Shown here: positions 40,417 through 44,915 of the stretch, piece after piece
Position numbering within the stretch: the stretch's first letter is position 1
Layout of the letters: each line of letters starts with the position of its first letter
Assembly: GCA_034004685.1 (NCBI GenBank)
Contig: JAVEWG010000031.1
Location: forward strand, 1-44,915
Source: JAEUNX01 sp034004685
GTDB taxonomy: Bacteria > Pseudomonadota > Gammaproteobacteria > Burkholderiales > Rhodocyclaceae
Length of the DNA stretch: 44,915 nucleotides
Direction of reading: 5' to 3'
Position numbers and translations under genes: made by a program
The notes under the pieces: model-generated
The model's input: only the letters and a program-made list of their open reading frames with translations
Database searches by the model: none
Told to the model about the DNA's origin: nothing

Positions 40417-42221
40417 CTGGCAACGGCTATCTGCAACTCGGCCTGTATCTGGTCGTCCTGCTCGCCTGTGCCTGGCCGCTGGGCCGCTACATGGCGCGCA
40501 TCTATCAGGGGGACATTCCGCTTTTCGTGCGCTGGCTACGCCCGCTCGAGCGGGGTATCTGCCGCCTGGCAGGCGTTCGCGGCGAGGACTCGATGCCCTG
40601 GACGCGTTATACGCTGGCCGTCCTGCTCTTTAACCTGCTCGGCTTCCTGGCGGTGTTCGCGCTGCAGCGCCTGCAGGACGTGTTGCCCCTCAACCCGGAC
40701 GGGATGGCGGCGACCACGGCCGATCTGGCCTTCAACACGGCTGTCAGTTTCGCGACCAACACCAACTGGCAGGCTTATGGCGGCGAGTCGACCATGAGCT
40801 ACCTGACCCAGATGCTCGGTCTCGGCGTGCAGAACTTCCTGTCCGCCGCCACCGGCATGGCGGTCCTGATCGCACTGGCACGCGGTTTCGTGCAGCGCGA
40901 AGCCGCGGCCCTGGGCAACTTCTGGGTCGACCTGGTGCGTTCGACGCTCTACATCCTGCTGCCCCTGTCCATCGTGCTGTCGGTCGTTCTGGTCAGCCAG
41001 GGCGTCGTGCAGACGTTTAACGAGCATGCCACCGTCCAACTCGTCGAGAAGCTCGAATTCGACCAGCCCAAGCTGGGCGACGACGGCCAGCCGCTGAAGG
41101 ATGCGCAAGGCCAGCCGGTCACCGAAAAGATAACCACGGCCGAGCAGAACATTGCGGTCGGCCCCGCTGCCTCGCAGATCGCCATCAAGCAACTGGGTAC
41201 CAACGGCGGCGGTTTCTTCAACATCAATTCGGCCCACCCCTTCGAGAATCCGACCCCGCTCTCCAACTTCCTCGAAGTCCTGGCCATCTTCCTGATTCCG
41301 GCGGCCCTGTGCATCACCTTCGGCATTTACGTCGGCGACCGGCGCCAGGGTGTGGCCATTCTGTCGGCGATGACCCTCATTTTCGTCGCCATGCTGGCCG
41401 TCTGCGTCTGGGCCGAGCAGTCGGGTAACCCGTTGTTCCAGCGCCTGGGCCTCGATACCCACGCCTCGGAATTGCAGGCCGGCGGCAACATGGAAGGCAA
41501 GGAAACCCGCTTTGGTGTGGTCAACTCGGCGCTGTGGGCCACCGTGACCACCGCCGCCTCGAACGGCTCGGTCAATGCCATGCACGACTCGTTCACGCCA
41601 CTCGGCGGCCTGGTACCGATGTGGATGATGCAACTGGGCGAGGTGGTCTTCGGCGGTGTCGGTTCCGGACTCTACGGCATGATCATTTTCGCGCTGGTGG
41701 CGGTCTTCGTTGCCGGTCTGATGATCGGCCGCACGCCGGAATACCTGGGCAAGAAGATCGAAGCCTTCGAGGTCAAGATGGCGGCCGTCGCCATCCTTGT
41801 GCCGCCGTTGGTCGTCCTGCTCGGCACCGCCATCGCCGTGATGGCGGATGCCGGCCGGGCCGGCATCGCCAATCCAGGCGCCCACGGCTTCTCGGAAATC
41901 CTCTACGCCCTGTCGTCGGCCGGCAACAACAATGGCAGCGCCTTCGGCGGCTTGTCGGCGAATACGCCTTTCTACAACACGCTGCTCGGCTTCGCCATGC
42001 TGTTCGCCCGCTATTGGCTGATCGTGCCGGTGCTGGCCATTGCCGGTTCGCTGGCCGCCAAGAAGAGCATTCCGCCGGGGGCCGGCACCTTGCCAACCCA
42101 TACGCCGCTGTTCGTCATGCTGCTGATCGGCACGGTGATCGTGGTCGGCGCGCTGACCTTCCTGCCTGCACTGGCGCTGGGACCGATCGTCGAGCACCTG
42201 CAAATGATCGGCGCCCAATAA
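40413..42221 (+). CDS. kdpA: Potassium-transporting ATPase subunit KdpA
   Basis: The K+-channel-like subunit of the high-affinity KdpFABC pump; 602 residues with about ten membrane helices. It begins with a YLQLGLYLVVLLACAWPLGR helix. The selectivity-filter regions are recognisable in NTAVSFATNTNWQAYGGEST, QLGTNGGGFFNINSAHPFEN and SSAGNNNGSAFGGLSANTPF. ATG 40413 follows CGGAGG and overlaps the kdpF stop. Codons favour CCG/TCG over the CCC/GGG-rich style of the genes left of 39000, a sign of foreign origin. Confidence 0.97.
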   Translation: MTGNGYLQLGLYLVVLLACAWPLGRYMARIYQGDIPLFVRWLRPLERGICRLAGVRGEDSMPWTRYTLAVLLFNLLGFLAVFALQRLQDVLPLNPDGMAATTADLAFNTAVSFATNTNWQAYGGESTMSYLTQMLGLGVQNFLSAATGMAVLIALARGFVQREAAALGNFWVDLVRSTLYILLPLSIVLSVVLVSQGVVQTFNEHATVQLVEKLEFDQPKLGDDGQPLKDAQGQPVTEKITTAEQNIAVGPAASQIAIKQLGTNGGGFFNINSAHPFENPTPLSNFLEVLAIFLIPAALCITFGIYVGDRRQGVAILSAMTLIFVAMLAVCVWAEQSGNPLFQRLGLDTHASELQAGGNMEGKETRFGVVNSALWATVTTAASNGSVNAMHDSFTPLGGLVPMWMMQLGEVVFGGVGSGLYGMIIFALVAVFVAGLMIGRTPEYLGKKIEAFEVKMAAVAILVPPLVVLLGTAIAVMADAGRAGIANPGAHGFSEILYALSSAGNNNGSAFGGLSANTPFYNTLLGFAMLFARYWLIVPVLAIAGSLAAKKSIPPGAGTLPTHTPLFVMLLIGTVIVVGALTFLPALALGPIVEHLQMIGAQ

Positions 42222-42231
42222 GGAGAATTCG

Positions 42232-44307
42232 ATGCAAACGACGAAATCCATGACCGATCCGGCGCTGCTGCGCGACGCCGTGGTTGAATCCTTCAAACGC
42301 CTGTCGCCGCGTTACCAGGTCAAGAACCCGGTGATGTTCGTCGTCTGGCTGGGTAGCCTGCTCACCACCGGGCTGTTCATCCAGGCGCTGGGTGGCCATG
42401 GCGAGGCATCGGCCGGTTTCATCCTGGCCATCACGCTGTGGCTGTGGTTCACCGTGCTCTTTGCCAACTTCGCCGAAGCCGTCGCCGAAGGGCGCGGCAA
42501 GGCCCAAGCGGCCGCCTTGCGCGGATTGCGCAAGACGGTGTGGGCCAAGAAGCTGCTGGAGCCCCGCTACGGCGCCAAGATGCACACGGTCCCTTCGGAA
42601 GACCTGCGCAAGGGCGATGTCGTCATTGTCACGGCCGGCGAGGTGATTCCCGGCGACGGCGAGGTCATCGAAGGGGTTGCCTCGGTAGATGAGTCGGCGA
42701 TCACCGGCGAATCGGCACCGGTCATCCGCGAGGCGGGTGGCGACTTCTCCGCCGTCACCGGCGGCACCCGCGTGCTGTCCGACTGGCTGGTCGTTCGCGT
42801 TACCGTCAATCCGGGCGAAACCTTCCTCGACCGCATGATCAGTATGGTCGAAGGGGCCAAGCGCCAGAAGACGCCAAACGAAATCGCCCTGACCATCCTG
42901 CTCGTGGCGCTGACCATCGCCTTCCTGCTCGCCACCGCGACGCTGCTGCCCTTCTCGCTGTTCAGCGTCGAAACGGCCGGGGCCGGCTCGCCGATCAGCG
43001 TCACCGTGCTGGTGGCGCTCCTCGTCTGCCTGATCCCGACCACTATCGGCGGCCTGCTGTCGGCCATCGGCGTCGCCGGCATGAGCCGGATGATGGCCAA
43101 GAACGTGATCGCGACTTCGGGCCGCGCTGTCGAGGCAGCCGGTGACGTCGACGTGCTGATGCTCGACAAGACGGGCACCATCACGCTGGGCAATCGTCAG
43201 GCGGCCAGGTTTGTCGCTGCCCCTGGCTATTCGGAAAACCAGCTGGCCGAAGCTGCGCTCTATGCCTCCCTGGCCGACGAAACGCCGGAAGGCCGTTCGA
43301 TCGTCCATCTGGCCAAGGAGGTGTTGCACCAGCGCGGCCGGGACATCCAGGCCGAAGGGGCGACGTTCGTACACTTCACCGCCCAGACGCGGATGAGCGG
43401 CATCGACTGGCAGGGCAAGAGCATCCGCAAGGGCGCTGCCGAAGCGATCAAAGCCTATGTCACCGAGTTGGGTGGCCAGTGGCCGGCCAGGGTTCAGGAG
43501 GCGGTGGACGACATCGCCCGCCACGGCTCGACGCCCCTGGTCGTTGCCGAAGAGAGTCAAGGAAATGCGCGGGTGCTCGGCGCCGTCGAGCTCAAGGACA
43601 TTGTCAAGGGCGGCATCAAGGAGCGCTTCGCCGAATTGCGCCGGATGGGCATCAAGACGGTGATGATCACCGGCGACAATCGCTTGACTGCCGCCGCCAT
43701 TGCCGGCGAGGCCGGGGTGGACGATTTCCTTGCCGAAGCGACGCCCGAAGCCAAGCTCAAGCTGATCCGCCAGTACCAGGCCGAAGGCCGCTTGGTGGCG
43801 ATGACCGGCGACGGTACCAACGATGCCCCGGCGCTGGCCCAGGCCGACGTCGCGGTGGCCATGAACACCGGCACCCAGGCCGCCAAGGAAGCCGGAAACA
43901 TGGTCGACCTCGATTCCAACCCGACCAAGCTGATCGAGGTGGTCGAGACCGGCAAGCAGATGCTAATGACGCGCGGCGCGCTGACCACCTTCTCGATCGC
44001 CAACGACGTCGCCAAGTATTTCGCCATCATTCCGGCCGCCTTCGCCTCGACCTATCCGGCGCTCAACGCCCTGAACGTCATGGGCCTGGCGACGCCGGAT
44101 TCGGCCATCCTGTCGGCGGTCATCTTCAATGCCCTGGTCATCATCGCGCTGATTCCGCTGGCCCTGAAGGGCGTCGCCTACCGTCCGCTCGGCGCGGCCG
44201 CCATCCTGCGCCGCAACCTGCTGGTCTATGGCATCGGCGGCCTGATCGTGCCGTTCATCGGTATCAAGTTGATCGACCTGATCCTGGTCGGCCTCAATCT
44301 CGCTTAA
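42232..44307 (+). CDS. kdpB: Potassium-transporting ATPase subunit KdpB (P-type ATPase)
   Basis: ATP-hydrolysing subunit of the Kdp pump; 691 residues. The phosphorylated Asp312 is in MLDKTGTITLGN; the actuator loop is ITGESAPVIRE; the hinge and Mg-binding motif is MTGDGTNDAPALAQADVAVA. Membrane helices lie at both ends, including ISVTVLVALLVCLIPTTIGG. The start follows AAGGAG and is 10 bp after kdpA. The second Met (residue 7) is an alternative start. All catalytic motifs are intact, so the pump should be active. Confidence 0.97.
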   Translation: MQTTKSMTDPALLRDAVVESFKRLSPRYQVKNPVMFVVWLGSLLTTGLFIQALGGHGEASAGFILAITLWLWFTVLFANFAEAVAEGRGKAQAAALRGLRKTVWAKKLLEPRYGAKMHTVPSEDLRKGDVVIVTAGEVIPGDGEVIEGVASVDESAITGESAPVIREAGGDFSAVTGGTRVLSDWLVVRVTVNPGETFLDRMISMVEGAKRQKTPNEIALTILLVALTIAFLLATATLLPFSLFSVETAGAGSPISVTVLVALLVCLIPTTIGGLLSAIGVAGMSRMMAKNVIATSGRAVEAAGDVDVLMLDKTGTITLGNRQAARFVAAPGYSENQLAEAALYASLADETPEGRSIVHLAKEVLHQRGRDIQAEGATFVHFTAQTRMSGIDWQGKSIRKGAAEAIKAYVTELGGQWPARVQEAVDDIARHGSTPLVVAEESQGNARVLGAVELKDIVKGGIKERFAELRRMGIKTVMITGDNRLTAAAIAGEAGVDDFLAEATPEAKLKLIRQYQAEGRLVAMTGDGTNDAPALAQADVAVAMNTGTQAAKEAGNMVDLDSNPTKLIEVVETGKQMLMTRGALTTFSIANDVAKYFAIIPAAFASTYPALNALNVMGLATPDSAILSAVIFNALVIIALIPLALKGVAYRPLGAAAILRRNLLVYGIGGLIVPFIGIKLIDLILVGLNLA

Positions 44308-44317
44308 GGAGCCTGCA

Positions 44318-44899
44318 ATGCTCAAGGAACTCAAACCCGCCGTCGTCGTTTTTGGCCTGCTCACGGTGTTGACCGGGGCTGCCTACCCGGCGCTGATCAC
44401 CGGTATTGCCCAGGCGGCATTTCCGGGTCAAGCCAACGGCAGCTTGATCGTCCAGGACGGCAAGACGGTCGGCTCGCGCCTGATCGGCCAGACCTTCTCC
44501 GATCCCGGCCATTTCTGGGGGCGGCCTTCGGCGACGGCGCCAATGTCCTTCAACGCCGCATCGTCCGGCGGTTCCAACCAGGGACCGCTGAATCCGGCTC
44601 TGGAAGAAGCCGTCAAGGGCCGTATCGAGGCGCTCAAGGCCAGCGATCCGAGCCAGAAGGCGGCGATTCCGGTCGATCTGGTAACGGCCTCGGGCAGCGG
44701 CCTCGACCCACACATCAGCGTGGCCGCCGCCCAGTGGCAGGCACCCCGCATTGCCCGCCTGCGCAACCTGCCGGAAACCCGAGTTCGCGAACTGATCGCC
44801 AGCCATACGGAAGGCCGGCAGCTAGGAGTCCTCGGCGAGCCTCGCGTCAACGTCCTGGAACTCAATCTGGGGCTCGATCAGCTGGCCAGTGCTCAATGA
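44318..44899 (+). CDS. kdpC: Potassium-transporting ATPase subunit KdpC
   Basis: Single-span subunit of KdpFABC, 193 residues, that is thought to raise the ATP or K+ affinity of the complex. An N-terminal membrane helix (VVFGLLTVLTGAAYPALITG) is followed by a periplasmic domain with QANGSLIVQDGKTVGSRLIG, FWGRPSATAPMSFNAASSGG and DLVTASGSGLDPHISVAAAQ, all KdpC hallmarks. AAGGAG lies before the ATG, 10 bp after kdpB. Four bases after the stop another ATG (44903) opens a frame that runs off the window; by analogy it could be kdpD, but only four codons are visible. Confidence 0.97.
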   Translation: MLKELKPAVVVFGLLTVLTGAAYPALITGIAQAAFPGQANGSLIVQDGKTVGSRLIGQTFSDPGHFWGRPSATAPMSFNAASSGGSNQGPLNPALEEAVKGRIEALKASDPSQKAAIPVDLVTASGSGLDPHISVAAAQWQAPRIARLRNLPETRVRELIASHTEGRQLGVLGEPRVNVLELNLGLDQLASAQ

Positions 44900-44915
44900 T
44901 TCATGCGCCTGGCCT

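Overview
The window is high-GC, tightly packed bacterial chromosome with short intergenic gaps and many ATGA or 8-bp gene overlaps. The gene sets (yqgE-ruvX-pyrR-pyrB-inactive pyrC; dapF-DUF484-xerC beside two LpxL-type acyltransferases and metK; CcoG; KdpFABC) are typical of Betaproteobacteria. A Rhodocyclales-like (Azospira/Dechloromonas type) host is my best guess, from gene content only. No rRNA, tRNA or CRISPR array was seen.

Layout. (1) 1-8159, minus strand: a chemosensory operon reading cheY, a short-domain MCP, a STAS protein, cheA, a 4HB-domain MCP, cheW and a NIT-domain MCP that runs off the left edge. (2) 8480-13760: a photolyase gene divergent from a plus-strand operon yqgE-ruvX-pyrR-pyrB-pyrC', in which the dihydroorotase homologue has lost its metal ligands. 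(3) 14051-21219, mostly minus strand: rlmI, a winged-helix gene with a small partner, xerC-DUF484-dapF, a CoA-binding protein and two tandem lipid A-type acyltransferases, with a small plus-strand membrane protein gene between them. (4) 21442-25790: metK behind a structured leader ending in an intrinsic terminator, a lipoprotein gene, metG and another small membrane protein. (5) 26057-28215: a TetR regulator, a P450cam-like cytochrome P450 and a CXXHXXC ferredoxin. (6) 28481-32443: a SulP transporter, acylphosphatase, a HerA-like ATPase and a 51-residue DUF3096 protein. (7) 32606-35535, minus strand: an HPP-CBS membrane protein, CcoG and a hemerythrin-like protein as one tight operon. (8) 35784-38990: a LysR regulator, an exported beta-helix protein, dodecin and yebC. 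(9) 39038-40138: a scrapyard with an EamA transporter fragment, a possibly truncated DUF4231-like gene and remnants of IS5- and IS630-family transposases. (10) 40235-44899: a potassium-uptake operon (a 29-residue ORF, kdpF, kdpA, kdpB, kdpC) whose codon choice looks different from the rest and which probably arrived by transfer.

The most noteworthy non-coding signals are: the metK leader/attenuator; a 14-bp dyad that covers the yebC ribosome binding site; a family of GTAGGG-headed REP-like palindromes in three intergenic clusters; a perfect T-N11-A dyad in front of the lysR gene; two perfect 10-bp-arm inverted repeats (8304-8327, 16151-16180); and three genes whose -10-like hexamer ends exactly 6 nt before the start codon, suggesting leaderless transcripts.
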